Below the pieces are notes generated by a model. It did not search any database. It was not told where the DNA came from and worked only from the letters and a program-made list of their open reading frames with translations. DNA of 64,000 nucleotides from Branchipolynoe longqiensis (Eukaryota > Annelida > Polychaeta > Phyllodocida > Polynoidae). Shown piece by piece: positions 30,865-42,615 of this stretch; the stretch's first letter is position 1, and each line of letters opens with the position of its first letter. The DNA is taken from contig JASIRB010002822.1 in assembly GCA_030323885.1 (NCBI GenBank), positions 1 to 64,000 on the forward strand. The letters run 5' to 3'. Both the position numbers and the translations under genes were made by a program.

Positions 30865-31429
30865 GGTGTGCTTTCTGGGAAGTGAGACTTACCCTCGCGG
30901 CACGGTTGTGTCTTGTGGGTGTGAGGAGGACGCTGATTGGTTGACGCTCAACCGGTTACATAAATTATAGGGCCGTCTGTTCGACGATACTTGAATTATC
31001 CCACTGGGTTGAACAGAGTACAGAGACATGCACCATATATTTTCTCTACAGAATGCCTGCTGTGCACGTCTCAATGGGGCTGTGTCCGATCTGTGTATTG
31101 CCTTTGATGACGTAAGCGGGGTGAGGGTAGCCGAGCCGTGTGTACCTACCTTCCCATAGAATATATTCTTAAAATAGTATTTTTTAAATAGAACTTTGAT
31201 TTGTCTCGATGTTACTATACATATTCCTTCTCTGCGTTTTGGCATGGTTATCAGTAACGAATGATCATGATATAAATTATTGGACATTTTATGAGTCTAA
31301 CAGTAATTCTTCCTTGACATCACTGTGGCCATTAGCAATAACCGTTACTATTAGCATTGTTCTGTGCTTTCATAACATGTGGTCTTTGTAATCTTGCACA
31401 TGAGAAATGAGAAGTGAGCATTATGGTTT
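30865..31429. other. Unassigned spacer
   Basis: No gene or repeat boundary is recognised. The short frames have no motif. Confidence 0.4.
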
Positions 31430-32380
31430 TCTATGCTTGAAGTTGCATAGTCCGATGACTTTAGAATTTTTGCCTTATTTCTTTGTTATGCCTAGTACAC
31501 ACCTACCGTTTGTGCGCACCCACCTACCGTATACGATCTAAAACTGCCAGTTTCGCGCACAAAAATCGCTAGCTGTGCGCTCCCCGCGCACACCTAGCGA
31601 TTGCGATTCGCTAATAAAAACTCAGTTTTAGGGCTAAGACGGGCCGATTACGATTGCGATTCGCGATTCGAAAAATGAATGGGCCCGTTTTCAGTGGGTC
31701 GGGTCGAGTCGCAAGTTTTAGTACGCGAATCGTATACGGTAGGTGTGTACCAGGCATTAGATAACTATATCAGGTTGACCATTATAACCTACTAGAAATA
31801 GCTAAATTAGGCCCGAAAGAACCCAAAATAATGTTGGGAAGCTTGCCAAAACTCCTGTAGATGTCCCCCAGATATGTCATCTTGCAGTGACTTTGGTCTG
31901 GGCTAACCTATTGATAGGATATCATGAATGATTTTATCAAAAAATCATGTAATCGTTCCCGCCTCACACCTCTCTTTGGGGAGGGAATTTACCATAGGGG
32001 TAATTTTCTGACTTTAGTATTTTTCTCTGACATTTGAATTGTCTTCCCAGATATAATCGGTTCTGGAGTTGTGGAATTAAATCGCACTGGTATGATCGAT
32101 CACTCATGATATACTTAATACTGATGGATATCTTTGTCCCCTTAGAATGAGGGCAAGACTAATGAGGTCATGAGATTGACCTAATTGGTAAATGGCCTCA
32201 CTGCCATCTCAAAGAGATCGGGTCATAAAATGCATGGATTATTCTGTATATACTGTCCCAAATCATTAGTTAATGCACCAGTATCAAATGTAGATATATA
32301 GAATGAAATGTAGCTAAATGGTTTGGTTTTGAAAAAGACAATTGTTTCATCGGACTATGATCTGACCATGTATTATAATT
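31430..32380. repeat. Interspersed repeat, copy 1
   Basis: Blocks shared with 40415-40810 include gcatagtccg, ttttgccttattt and tttcatcggactatg, in the same order. Copy 1 carries the Harbinger MITE at 31489-31756, which copy 2 lacks. Confidence 0.6.
31489..31756. mobile_element. Harbinger-type MITE with TTA duplication
   Basis: TGCCTAGTACACACCTACCG at the left and its inverse CGGTAGGTGTGTACCAGGCA at the right differ at one position. TTA flanks both sides (31486-31488 and 31757-31759). It is 268 bp with no gene. The related repeat at 40430-40475 shows the same region without the insert. Confidence 0.88.
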
Positions 32381-33114
32381 CCCCGGTTATCTAGGCTGGC
32401 CTGGTATTAAAGGTGTTCACTGTACACTTGAGCGGTTTTAATTCAATGTGGGTATGTTTATTTCATTAAATTATTAACATAGTTGTCGGTTTTGAAAGCT
32501 CTCTTCCATCTTTCAATACGCATTAGTCACTGGCTATGTCAACTAAACCAACGAAATATAAGTTTAATTAGAATATTGCAACTGCATGTATGAAGTATAA
32601 TCTTGAAATCAACTGTATACATCAAGTTGGGAAATATACTGTCATATTTCTTAGCATACTCCTATATTTTAGTTAGATGACAATTTAATCATACAGAAAA
32701 AGTATAGCTATGTAAAGATTCTACGTATGGTAGAAAGTGCAGATACCGCTGCAGTGGAGTAATAGTAGGCACAGGCAGCGACATTTACAAATATGCATAG
32801 GGTGCAATATTTGTATTCCTTCCTGTAGATGTTGAAATTAAAAGCCCAAATCCAGAAACAGTTAGGCTATATATATTATTCTTCTTGAGATAATTTTGTG
32901 AGATTAAATATAAAAAAATGCAGCCAACCTTCTTCGAGAAGACGGCACCCATTGATTGATTGATTAATTTTGAATTAAAAGTGGAACTTTGTCCAAATAT
33001 AATAAAAAGTGGAAGGATGTGAGGGGAGTTCTGCTAAACAATCTGCATTGTACATATATAAAGGAATTTTAATTGTCAATTGCTAAATCAATTAGTCAAG
33101 CACATTTTTAATAA
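32381..33114. other. AT-rich spacer
   Basis: No gene is recognised. An ATTG microsatellite is present at about 32952-32972. Confidence 0.4.
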
Positions 33115-34010
33115 GACAATGTCAAAAAGTGCAATTCATAATTTAAAAAATCATTCTGATTTGGCCAAATAGTGATTTTCAAAGCATGAGTGGAAAACCG
33201 CAATGAGTCTGAATAAATGCTAAATAGTTCACCTATTCATAACAGTGTAACACCTTTTTTTCAGAGCTCTATCTACAGAGGATCAAAAGATATTTGCATC
33301 CCAAAATGTCAAAAAGTGTAATTGTTTGCATGTAAACCCTATCTGTAAGTGAATTATTTTCAATGTTTGAAAGCTCATTGCAGCAAAACAATCTTTTGAA
33401 TCTTCCTCATATTTGGCACAGTATTACAATAACTATTCTCTAAGATAATATATATTATTTATATCAATATTATATCCAAAAATATTGAATTTTGATTGAA
33501 CATATATAGACAAATTGTCGGAAAACCAAATATATCAATTTGATGAATATTTAAATGGTCATTTTAACCTAACCAATTGGTTAAACTTCCTATAAATTGA
33601 CAGTGCATATCATCTGGAGGTACTACACATTATCATATTAATATTCTGTCTAGAAATACAAAAAGTGCATTTTGATTGCACATACAATAGAAAAGTGTAT
33701 AAAATAAGTTTGTTCAAGCATTGAACACTCACTGTGGCTCATCCAATAGGTGGATCTTCTTCAAATTTTGCACACATAGCATATGGAACTAATGCATAAT
33801 GGCTATAACTAGAATTTTGCCCAAAATATCAAAAGCTGTATTTTGATTACAAATTAAGTGTCTGAAAACAAAAATATTGATTTAAGTAAATCTTTAAATA
33901 TTCACTGTGCCTACAGCAATGGGTTGGATCCTCCCCAGATTTGGCCCAATATTAGATTATATATTCCGTAATATATCTCAATAGACATCAATGTCATATA
34001 CATGTTTCTA
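33115..34010. repeat. Degenerate satellite, about 172-bp period
   Basis: The phrase aatgtcaaaaagtgcaattc and its variants recur at about 33118, 33305, 33478, 33652 and 33823. The phrase atcttcctcatatttggcac and its variants recur at about 33398, 33585, 33756 and 33927. The spacing is 171-187 bp. Copies are diverged. Confidence 0.65.
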
Positions 34011-35674
34011 CATGGGTGTTACCATTGTGAATCTAGTATAGTCAGCAAAGGTCCGAACAAGTTGGTGTCAATATTCTGTCTGCATCTCCTTGCACTAACT
34101 ATCACTATAGTAAGATTGGTATCATCGGAAGGGGAATCAGTTTGTCTATCTATCCATACCAAATCTTATTAGTTTTTAAATATTGTTTAATTCAGTAAAT
34201 GAGTTTTAAACGTTCAAAATAATTTAAATTGCAGAATTTGACCATGGCAAACTATATATGGATAGAAAGCCAAGGTCATTGAGCTTCTTCTGGTACCATC
34301 CATGACTGCGATGTAGGGCAAGGAAGTTCGAGCCCATCAAAAATACCCTGTTTTCAGTCGGTTTCATTGACACCAGTAATGAAGGAATATTCACTAAATA
34401 TACTAATCAAGCAGGTGGCTTTTACTTCAATACAAACTTATTATATACTCAATCCATTAACAACATCAGATAGAATATATATTGATCTTCTAGGTTATGC
34501 AATTTCATCAAAATCAAATACATACAGAAATAGTTACAAGCATGTGAATATTGATGGGGAAAAAGCACCATTCCTGCACTTTTTCATGGTGCTGCCGGTA
34601 CCTAGTAATAGTAATACTGTGTATTGCTTTTATATATTAACTGTTCAATTAAGGCAGTAATGTTGGGTCACTATCAAATACTGAATAAGAGGGCATTGAA
34701 TGACACTCGGTCATGTATGGGAGGACATTTTGGAAAATAGTCGAGGAGGGAAAATTTCCAAAAGGTGACTTGAATTATTCTCACTCAAGGTGATTTTTCT
34801 GTTCATTAAGGTGCTTATAAGTTATAGTAGACACCAGTCTGTAGTAACCGCCGATAAGGTTCAAATTGCAATCTTTTTGCACAACCGAACATGAAATTAG
34901 TACATTAATGTGGACTTACTTCCACGGTCCACACAGCATGTGGTTTATTGGATGGGGACGCAGGCCACTGAATAGGGGGTGAATAAGACTTGTGATATAT
35001 AAGCCTGTTCACATCGTAGTCTAGGTGACTGAATAAATCTCACGTCCCCAAGTGTATACGAGTAATATATTCTAGAACAGAATAGGTGCGTGAATTGAAC
35101 ACATGAGCAGCATAGATGTGTGAAATTGACATTAGTCATTGGTCATAGGTCATTAATGCCGGACGTTGAGTGTTAGCCTACCCAGCTAACTATCAGGCAA
35201 ATTTCCACTTCTATTATTGATGTTTATCATCCGCATAATTTTTCATTGTTTTTATATTAAGATAAAAAATGAGGGGAGGGGGGGGGGGGGAGTAGTGTAT
35301 CTGCTGAAGTGTAAGCATACGTGAAGTCTAATACTTACATTATAACTGTTATCCCAGTGGGAATTTGTCTCAGATCCTGTAATGAAGTGTATCTGAATGT
35401 CGGTGGTATGTTACCATTTGTAACGCATAACCGAAGACGATTCGCAAAACACGTGTTGATGGGTGGCCCAGTTGTAAGTGAATTGGTTTTCTCAAAACTT
35501 GGCTCATGGTATGCCTGTTTGTCTGTGTAAGTTTCCATTGACACATGGGTGGTTAGGGGGCAGTTTTTGTACAACTGAAATATCTAAGGCTATATATTTT
35601 GGTTACAGAGAAGGTTGGGATTTCACTGGTTATTGGGAGGATTTTGTTGGTATCCTTAAAAGATGGTTCAATTG
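34011..35674. other. AT-rich spacer
   Basis: No gene is recognised. A poly-G run lies at about 35275-35292. The open frame at 34367-34660 has no motif and is AT-biased. Confidence 0.4.
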
Positions 35675-35798
35675 GGCGTAATGCTCGCATTACGGTTGAT
35701 TCGTGGTGGGGGAGGAGGACCCCCCCCCCCCCCCGCTCTTTCCTCCTCCCTCCGCTGCTGCTCTGACGCAACCCCCCCCCCCCCCCCCGGCTCCGGCC

Positions 35799-35804
35799 TT
35801 ATAA
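35799..35804 (+). promoter_or_regulatory. TATA box of element C
   Basis: TTATAA in GGCCTTATAAATCGGCCGCC, 143 bp before the gag ATG. The context is shared with A and B. Confidence 0.6.
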
Positions 35805-35941
35805 ATCGGCCGCCTAGCTGCTCTCAGCCACTCGCCTCTCATCACTCTCCTGGAGCACTCACTTTTTCTTTTGGCTCTCATCCTCGCCTCCGCGACGCCT
35901 CGCACGCAGCCACGCCTCCGCGATTTCACCTCCACACCATC

Positions 35942-37070
35942 ATGCCTGCCGCAGCACGAGGACGAGGCCGCCCCACCGGCCGCCGGGGGGCACGCCAGGG
36001 GAGGAGCGCATCCACCACCTCACACGATGCCGCCTCCGCAACATCGGCTGCCCCCAGCCTCCAGTCCGAGGCCACCTCATAGGCCACCTCGGTCGACGCG
36101 GGATGGGACGCCCAGGCCGCCGCCATGGAGGCGCAGACAGCCTCCATGAACCACCTCACCGCCCTCGTGCAGTCCATGGCCGTCGCCCTGCCTCGGGTCA
36201 CCGCCCCGGCCCCCTCCTTGGTGGACCGCCTCGCCGACCTCCTACAGGACTTTACCTCTGGGACGACGGGGGCGGCCAGCCTCCTCCCCGCCCCTGGACA
36301 CACGCCCCAAGACGTGCACCCCACCTACCGCCGCTACAGCAGACAGAGCATCTACGCCACCCAACACGCCGCCTCCGCGGCCTGACTCCCTGCCGCCCTC
36401 GACCACTCTCCCACCTCCGCCGCCGAGGCGGTCCGGGACATCCTGGAGTCGGCCGAGGCGCAAAACACGGGACGACGGAAAGGTATTCCCTCAGGATATA
36501 TATTCCCTAACGACCTCATAGAGAGGGGGGCCGAGGGAAAGGCAGTGAAAAGAGGCGAGGCCACCATAGAGGAATACAACCTCGCCCTCCGGATGCTAGA
36601 GTCGCATCCGGCCTTCCCCTCGGACTCCCTCCCCGGATTACTCCATCACAACCTCACGGTCTTGAGAGCATATTCGCCTGGATCGCCGACGGAGGGCTCC
36701 CGGTTGGGTGGCTCGACCCAGTCGCCATCAACACCCTCCGGATGGACGTCATCACCACCCCCACGGGCGCTCCCGGGGGAGTCAGAGCAATAGCCCATCG
36801 GGCCGCAGCCCGATCAGCCGCCCCCCAGCCCAGAGCTGCCCAATCAGCCGACCCCCGCACCTCCTATACCCGCGAGGCCTACGGGACCCCCTGCCCGGCT
36901 TGGAACAGGGATCCCGCCTCATGCGACCTCGCCCCCGCTGGTGAGGCGCATATTGCGCGAACGTGCTCCATATCCTTAGGCCCATAGTGAGGCTGTGTGC
37001 TTTACTAAGCGCACCCGGGAGCTAGCCTCAGGCGCTCCCGCGATCACCTCGCCGCATTTTTAGACCGGCG
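35942..37070 (+). pseudogene. gag-like ORF1 of element C, broken
   Basis: The start MPAAARGRGRPTGRRGARQG matches element A. A TAG occurs at 36080, and further stops and frame changes follow. The conserved core (RRKGIPSGYIFPNDLIERG near 36475; LALRMLESHPAFPSDSLPGL near 36580) and part of the zinc region (GTPCPAWNRDPASCD near 36890) are recognisable. The segment equivalent to DILIHPWLTVRQYSE of element B is missing near 36665. Confidence 0.75.
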
Positions 37071-37759
37071 GTGGCGATTCACCGCTCGGCCACCCCTTCC
37101 CCCACCCACCCCCCCGACCCAACCCCGCCACCCACGGTCACCGCCGCGTGCACATATTGCACGCTGAAACCCAGAACCCTAACCGCCGCCCTGATGATGT
37201 CATCAGAGTCCCCCGCCGCCAGACCCGCCGCCGCTCTGATGATGTCATTAGAGACGCCGCCCCCCCGCCACACTACACCCATCACCCTCGCCAACTGACG
37301 CGCACCGGTCACTCCCCGGTGGAGACCGGAAGCCGCTGGCCACAACTTCCGCCGCTCACACCCCCGAAAACCCAACCAGGCCAACCGCCCCCCTCACATC
37401 TCACCGCAGCCCCCGCCACCGCAAGCGGCCGTCACATCTCTGCCGCAGCCCGCAGCCCGCACCCCAGGACGCCCCCGCAGCACCCCTCAGAACTATGCCG
37501 CCACCACCCCTCAGATCCGAGCTGCCAGCCCCCCTGCCAGCCCCCCCGCCACCCCTCACATCCAAGCCGCAGCTCACCCAGCGCCCACTGCTCCACCAAC
37601 CGCCACCGCCTCGCCCCCGCCACCGCCCCACGCCCCCGGACCCGGCGATACAGCAAATATCCACCAACCTCCTGACTTTCTCGTCATACCCCCGCCCCCT
37701 CCCCCCCACCTCCACCCACCACCACCTCGACTCACCCACCACCCCCTCTCCCCGAGACT
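37071..37759 (+). other. Proline-rich low-complexity linker of element C
   Basis: C-rich sequence translates as proline/alanine/histidine repeats in every frame. Two copies of a CGCYGCYCTGATGATGTCAT-type phrase lie near 37185 and 37230. The N-terminal RT fingers expected here are not recognisable. Confidence 0.5.
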
Positions 37760-39000
37760 TTGACCTCCCCCTTTCCCGCACACACAGAACCTCCAGGCAA
37801 GAGGCGGGTCATCGTCGATCTCTCACACCCTCCTGGAGGCAGTGTAAATGCGGGGATACCCCGACGTGAGTACCTCGGGAAGCCCCACGCCTACAGGCTC
37901 CCATCTGTCGCCGATGTGGGGCGCCGCCTCGTTCACGAGGGCACGGGGGCGTACACCTGGACGGCAGATATCTCCAGGGCCTACCGCCAGCTGGGCGCCG
38001 ACCCTCTCTCATGCCCCCTCTTCGGGGTCACCTTTGAGGGAGCCACATACGTCGACCTCGCCCTCCCCTTCGGATGCCGATCCTCGGGCGCCGCCTGCGT
38101 GAGGGTCACCGCGGCAGTGGCCTGGATCCTCCAGGGATACCACGCCCTCGTCTACGTGGACGACTTTGTCGGGTGTGAGCTGACCTACCTGAGGGCCCGC
38201 CAGGCCTTCGACGGCTTCATCGCCCTCGTCGGTGCCCTCGGCCTGGAGGTCGCCTCAGGAAAATGCCACCCTCCGGCGGTGCGGGTCTCCTGGCTCGGCT
38301 TCGCCATCGACAGCGAGGCCATGACGAACCGCATCGCCCCTGACAAAGTGGCCGACTGTGAGGCCCGAGTCGCGGCCCCCACCCTCGGGCGCCAGGCACT
38401 TCAAAGCATCCTCGGCCGCCTCAACCACGTCGGCAGCTGCGTCCTCCCCGCGAGGAAGTTCATGGCCCGCTTCCTCGCGGCCATGCGCAGCTGCCACGGG
38501 TTCGCCACCATCACCCTCGGGGACAACGCCCTTCGGGACCTTGCCTCGTTCGCGGCCTATGGACGCGCTTCCAACGGCCTCCATCTCCTCCGCGCGCCGG
38601 CCACCCGGAGGGTCGTCATAGAGTGCGACTCCTGCCTCACCGGCGGGGGCGCATACTCTTCAACCCTGTGCTACGCCCGAGGGTACTCCGAGGATTTCGC
38701 CGCTTGCTTCACCAGCATCCACAAGCTCGAGGCGGTCAACCTCGTGGTCGCCCTCCGCGCCCTCCTCCCCTTCGACGTCGCCGCAGCCAATGTGATCATC
38801 AATACCGATAACATGGCCTCCGCCGCCGCCCTCGACTCCGGGAGGGCGCGCGACCCTACCCTCGGGACCTGCGCGAGGGAACTCTGGCTCATGGCGGCCG
38901 AGGCTTGCTTCGAACTTACCATCCTCCACAAGCCCGGCACCAACCTCGTTCTCGCCGACGCCCTCAGCCGCGCCCACCTACCAGGGCGCTGGGCCGCTGG
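37760..39000 (+). pseudogene. RT-RNase H of element C, long open frame
   Basis: A single frame contains RT: KRRVIVDLSHPPGGSVNAGI, TADISRAYRQLGADPLSCPL (first catalytic Asp), FGCRSSGAACVRVT, ALVYVDDFVGCEL (YVDD) and VSWLGFAIDSEAM. RNase H follows with VIECDSCLTGGGAYSS, HKLEAVNLVVALRALL, INTDNMASAAALDSGRARD and LADALSRAHLPG. The frame continues past 39000 into unrelated sequence, because ggccgctgg is duplicated near 38990 and shifts it out of the expected overlap. The upstream RT fingers are missing or unrecognisable, so the enzyme is probably incomplete. Confidence 0.88.
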
Positions 39001-39099
39001 GCCGCTGTGGCCCGAGACGACGTCCCCCGCCTCGGGCTTGCCTATACGTACGCGAACCACGACGAGTTCCCCTATAACCCCGGACTTTAACTTCAGGCT

Positions 39100-40056
39100 A
39101 CACCGACACCGAGGTCGCCGCCGTGGACGGACACTGCCTCGCCTCCCTCGCCCCCTCCACCTGGAGGAACCGCCGCAGCCAGGCCCGAGGATACGTGGAG
39201 TTCGCCTCGGGCCACCACTGGGATCCGCTGGCTCCCACCCCCTTTGACGTGGCCGCCTACACCGCCTCGCTGTATGCCCGCCGGGTTGCCCCCGCCTCCG
39301 TTCGGAACTCCATCACCGGGGCGCGCTCCTGGCTGGAGGCGGCCGGGGGCGACTACTCGGCCTTCGCCTCACGCCTCGCCCGAGACGTCTGCCGAGGGGG
39401 CGAGCGGGCCTCCGGCCACGTCCCTTGCCCGTGCCCCTCTCACACCTGCCTGCCTCGCCGCCGTTGCCGCACACCTCGCCCTTGCCGGGCCCTCGGGTGG
39501 CGTCCCTCGGGCCGCCCTGCTCCTCAGGTACTATGGGATGCTGAGGCAGTCCAGCCTCCTCTCCCCTTCCCCTGAGGCGTGGGGCGGGCCACACACCATC
39601 ACCAGAGCCGACGTCGCCACCGCCCCCGGGGATCTCCGAGTTACCCTCCGGAGGTCGAAGACCATCAGACTTCCCTCAGAGGTGGTGGCCCTCTTCATCC
39701 CAGCCTCGCCCGGGCGCCCACTCTGCCCCGTGGCGGCCTGGACCGCCTCCACCGCACTCGACGCCGACCCCGCCTTCATCCTCCCCTCGGGCCGCACTCT
39801 CGACCCGCGGAGCTTGACGTCCATTCTCCGCGGTGCCCCCCGGGCCCTCGGGGTGCCCTCCCCCGATGGCTACACCCTGCACAGCCTTCGCCGGGCAGCT
39901 GCCCAGGCTTGCCACCGCGCCGGGGTGCCCCTGGAGTACATAATGGCCCAGGGCACGTGGACCTCCGACGCCGTGCACGCCTACATCCCTCGGATCGCCC
40001 CTCGAGCCCTCTCCTCCGTTTTGGTGGAGGGCTCTTCGGGGTCCCTCCCCCCATGA
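39100..40056 (+). pseudogene. Tyrosine recombinase of element C, one frameshift
   Basis: The N-terminal domain (SLAPSTWRNRRSQARGYVEF, PFDVAAYTASLYARRV) runs in one frame to about 39420. The catalytic domain continues in the next frame. It has LRYYGMLRQSSLLSPSP (first Arg), RRSKTIRLPSEVV, GYTLHSLRRAAAQACHRAGV (HxxR) and GTWTSDAVHAYIPRIAPRAL (Tyr), ending at 40056. The catalytic set R-H-R-Y is complete. The single frame break near the GC-rich CCCTTGCCCGTGCCCC could be recent. No IS or phage origin is implied; this is the integration enzyme of the retroelement. Confidence 0.88.
40004..40034 (+). other. Conserved GAGCCCTC/GAGGGCTC hairpin
   Basis: An 8-bp perfect stem overlapping the last recombinase codons, equivalent to 4986-5016 and 26973-27004. 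Confidence 0.55.
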
Positions 40057-40225
40057 TGGACACTGACCGTAGGTCCTTGATGACTTTCACTTGTTCCCAC
40101 ATTGTACCTCACACCTATATTGTTTCATTACCCTGATTGCTGTTAATTGTTCATTATTCTCATTGCTACTAATTAATTATCTAATATTGTCTTATTTCTC
40201 ATTCTCTGCACTTGACCTTCTGATG

Positions 40226-40231
40226 AATAAA
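40226..40231 (+). terminator. AATAAA polyadenylation signal, element C
   Basis: AATAAA is followed by GTGTTTTATTCC, as in element A, about 50 bp before the 3' end of the element. Confidence 0.6.
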
Positions 40232-40414
40232 GTGTTTTATTCCAACTACCGCCTTCCTCTCCTCCCTAGCAACGTATCAGTTCACCAGAAATCAACTCCA
40301 GTGGTATTATTGGTTTCACTTAACTAACATGCCACAGAACGGTGTGCATCAATTAGGACAACACCATTTTAATGGGCTATACGTGGTGAATAATAGCGGA
40401 TTTGGGCGCATATT

Positions 40415-40810
40415 AACGTCGCATAGTCCGGTGGCTTTTGAATTTTTGCCTTATTTTTCAGATAAATATATCGGGCTAATCATTATTCCGGAGTAACTTT
40501 GATGAACAATTTGTCATTTTTTGAGCATTTTGAGCTGAAAGAACACAAATTAATTTTGGCGAGCTTTCCAAATCTCTTGTAGCTATGACCCAAATTGCCA
40601 TCTCACGATGACCTCCATGAATTCGGCCACCCCGTCTGGATTTATAGTACTGCCCCACATGGATACCAGGCTATTGCCACCTGTCTCATTCCCACTTGAG
40701 TGACATCATATATTGAATGTTAGTCAATTGCATAGATGCTATAAGTTGGATACATATAATCAAATGTGGGTGTTTGGGTTTTGACAAATGTTCCATCGGG
40801 CCATGCAACT
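40415..40810. repeat. Interspersed repeat, copy 2
   Basis: Same block order as 31430-32380, shorter and without the Harbinger MITE. It therefore gives the related empty site. Confidence 0.55.
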
Positions 40811-40930
40811 TTAAGCCTGGTTGAGCAAGCAGGGCAATGTCGGCGAGGCATGTGTCTGATATGGCTAGATTACCGTCGGGTCCGCGTCTTCCATGTAATA
40901 AGGCTCAGAATGCCCCACAACGGACAAACT

Positions 40931-41161
40931 CTACCGCGGCGAGAATAAAGAATAATATGCATCCGTTAAATCAGCACTCACCATCCACATGTCCTCATCC
41001 AGTAAGTCTAATGCAGTTTTTAGTTTAAACATCTTGAAATGCTCATAATGAATTAATTTATTTAGTTCAGTTAGGTCAAGTATAATACGGAACTTTCCAT
41101 TTGGCTTAGGTCTTAGGAAAATATTTGAAATCCACTGGTCCTGTACTGGACTAATCTCCAA
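40931..41161 (-). pseudogene. RT fragment of element G
   Basis: It reads WISNIFLRPKPNGKFRIILD, then LTELNKLIHYEHFKMFKLKT, then MWMVSADLTDAYYSLF. It is equivalent to the start of RT in D and E and includes the first catalytic Asp (SADLTDAYY). It ends abruptly. Confidence 0.85.
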
Positions 41162-41681
41162 AAGGACCCCCTTTTTTTAATAAATTTGCCACTTCTAGAT
41201 TTACAAATTCTCTTTCTGTACTGTCCATCCTAAACGGAAATGGCTCTCTTACTTGTACAGGTGTCTTTTCGAATGGTATAGTTAATCCTATTACACAATT
41301 TAAAATCATTTATCACATGCAACAGTTTTCATACGCATTGCTAATGTTTCCTGCTGTAAACATAATAGGACAATTCTTACCCTCAATTATGTCTGTGGAG
41401 CCACCCACCTGGTCAGGGTGCCTCACTTGTGAAAAGCCCAGTTTTGTGTGCCGCGCCCCCTTCCCCCTCTCGGGAACGTCTGGACCGTTCCGTATGGTGC
41501 GAAGTCTTCCGACACCCTACGGAACTTCCTCACCGGGGATTGTGTCCTGCTGCCCCAGGACGAACGGACGGTTGAACAGACCCCCTCTACCTTGGTGTTC
41601 GAAAGGGTTTCTCCGTTTTCCTCTGTATGCGTTGTACGTGTTCATGCAGTTGTCCGATACGTGCACGGATTTCATTAGCTG

Positions 41682-41958
41682 TTTGTTGTTGTTTTACGTC
41701 CTAGCAACATCTAAGGTCATATCAGGACGGGTACCGACCTATGACAGTGTGCACTCATGACCTTGTACCCCACTGAGTCACATTATCCTGACACTGAGCA
41801 CACCAGTCCTTGCCCTATCCTAATAATGCCGAGCGCCTGGCTAGGAAGCGACAAGTATCAATTTTAAAGTCATTGGTTTGACTCAACCGGGACTCGAACC
41901 CACGATCTACCAGCACGGGAGACGGATGCTCTAACTCATTCGGCCATCCCGTCTGGTC
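41682..41958 (-). mobile_element. tRNA-derived SINE, complete copy
   Basis: It is flanked by the 14-bp duplication GATTTCATTAGCTG (41668-41681 and 41959-41972). On the minus strand it begins with a tRNA-like head, ACGGGATGGCCGAATGAGTT (A box), and GTGGGTTCGAGTCCCGG (B box). A body of about 180 bp follows, ending in an AAACAACAACAAACA tail. It is 277 bp. Family members are at 28011, 48324, 50907 and 55894. Confidence 0.93.
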
Positions 41959-41972
41959 GATTTCATTAGCTG

Positions 41973-42420
41973 CTTATTTCGTTCGCCCAGGTTGTCGCCC
42001 AACAAGTGCTCCGTTGGCTCAGGGAGGTCGCCGTACACATCACTCTTATCATTTATCAGCTCCTTACCAAGTCTGGAATGAACGACTTTCCTCACGCCCA
42101 ACTTAATCGCATTCAGCATATGCACCCCCTGCGCATCCGGCTCTGGGTCTGCAGCCCCCCCTTGAAATATAATGTCCATTGTGGGTGCAATTGCTGTCAA
42201 CACTCCCACAATGCCCTTGGAGGCAGTCAGGAACGCGTTCTCACCTTTTATGCGAACCGTATATCTTCATTTAGCATCTGTACCCTCGCTAGTGGGACGT
42301 CCACCAACCCCATGTACAGTCTGGAAATCTCAAGGATAGTCTTTAGATGTTTTTGAGCCCCTTCATTGGGCCCCCCATAGTAGTGCTCAATTGCCCCCGC
42401 CATACTCTCGCTTATCGTAA
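41973..42420 (-). pseudogene. gag core fragment of element G
   Basis: The minus strand gives MAGAIEHYYGGPNEGAQKHL and ILEISRLYMGLVDVPLARVQ near 42400-42260. After a frameshift come GVLTAIAPTMDIIFQGGAAD and AIKLGVRKVVHSRLGKELIN. It corresponds in position to the gag core of D and E. Confidence 0.6.
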
Positions 42421-42615
42421 TGCGAGGGTTACTGACCTTTCAACTTTTTTATACCTTTCCTGAAATTCCTTTAGCAGTGAGCCTTGCTGAAGGGTGTTGT
42501 CGAGCTTGAATTTACGTCTCGGTTTAGGAACCATACAAATGGGCGTGTTTTTAGTACTCGCACTTGCACCACCGACCTGAACTGGTGTGGCTATTTGCTG
42601 AACGTTTGCTGAACT

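Larger units (their letters stand above)
35675..40279 (+). mobile_element. Element C: GC-rich YR retrotransposon, most complete copy
   Basis: It starts gcgtaatgctcgcattacgg (compare A and B) and ends near caacgtatca after AATAAA at 40226. It carries a TATA box, broken gag, an uninterrupted RT-RNase H frame and a recombinase with a single frame break. Only one B-type 3' repeat is present and no A2/B2 follows. The same state in element A suggests that B1 and B2 can collapse by recombination. Confidence 0.85.

Noticed and set aside
37401..37783. Minus-strand Gly/Trp/Arg-rich frames
   Set aside because: Antisense of the C-rich linker in element C; GC bias alone keeps them open.
39100..40056. Phage or bacterial integrase
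   Set aside because: It has R-H-R-Y motifs, but gag and RT-RNase H lie upstream in the same element, so it is a retrotransposon recombinase.
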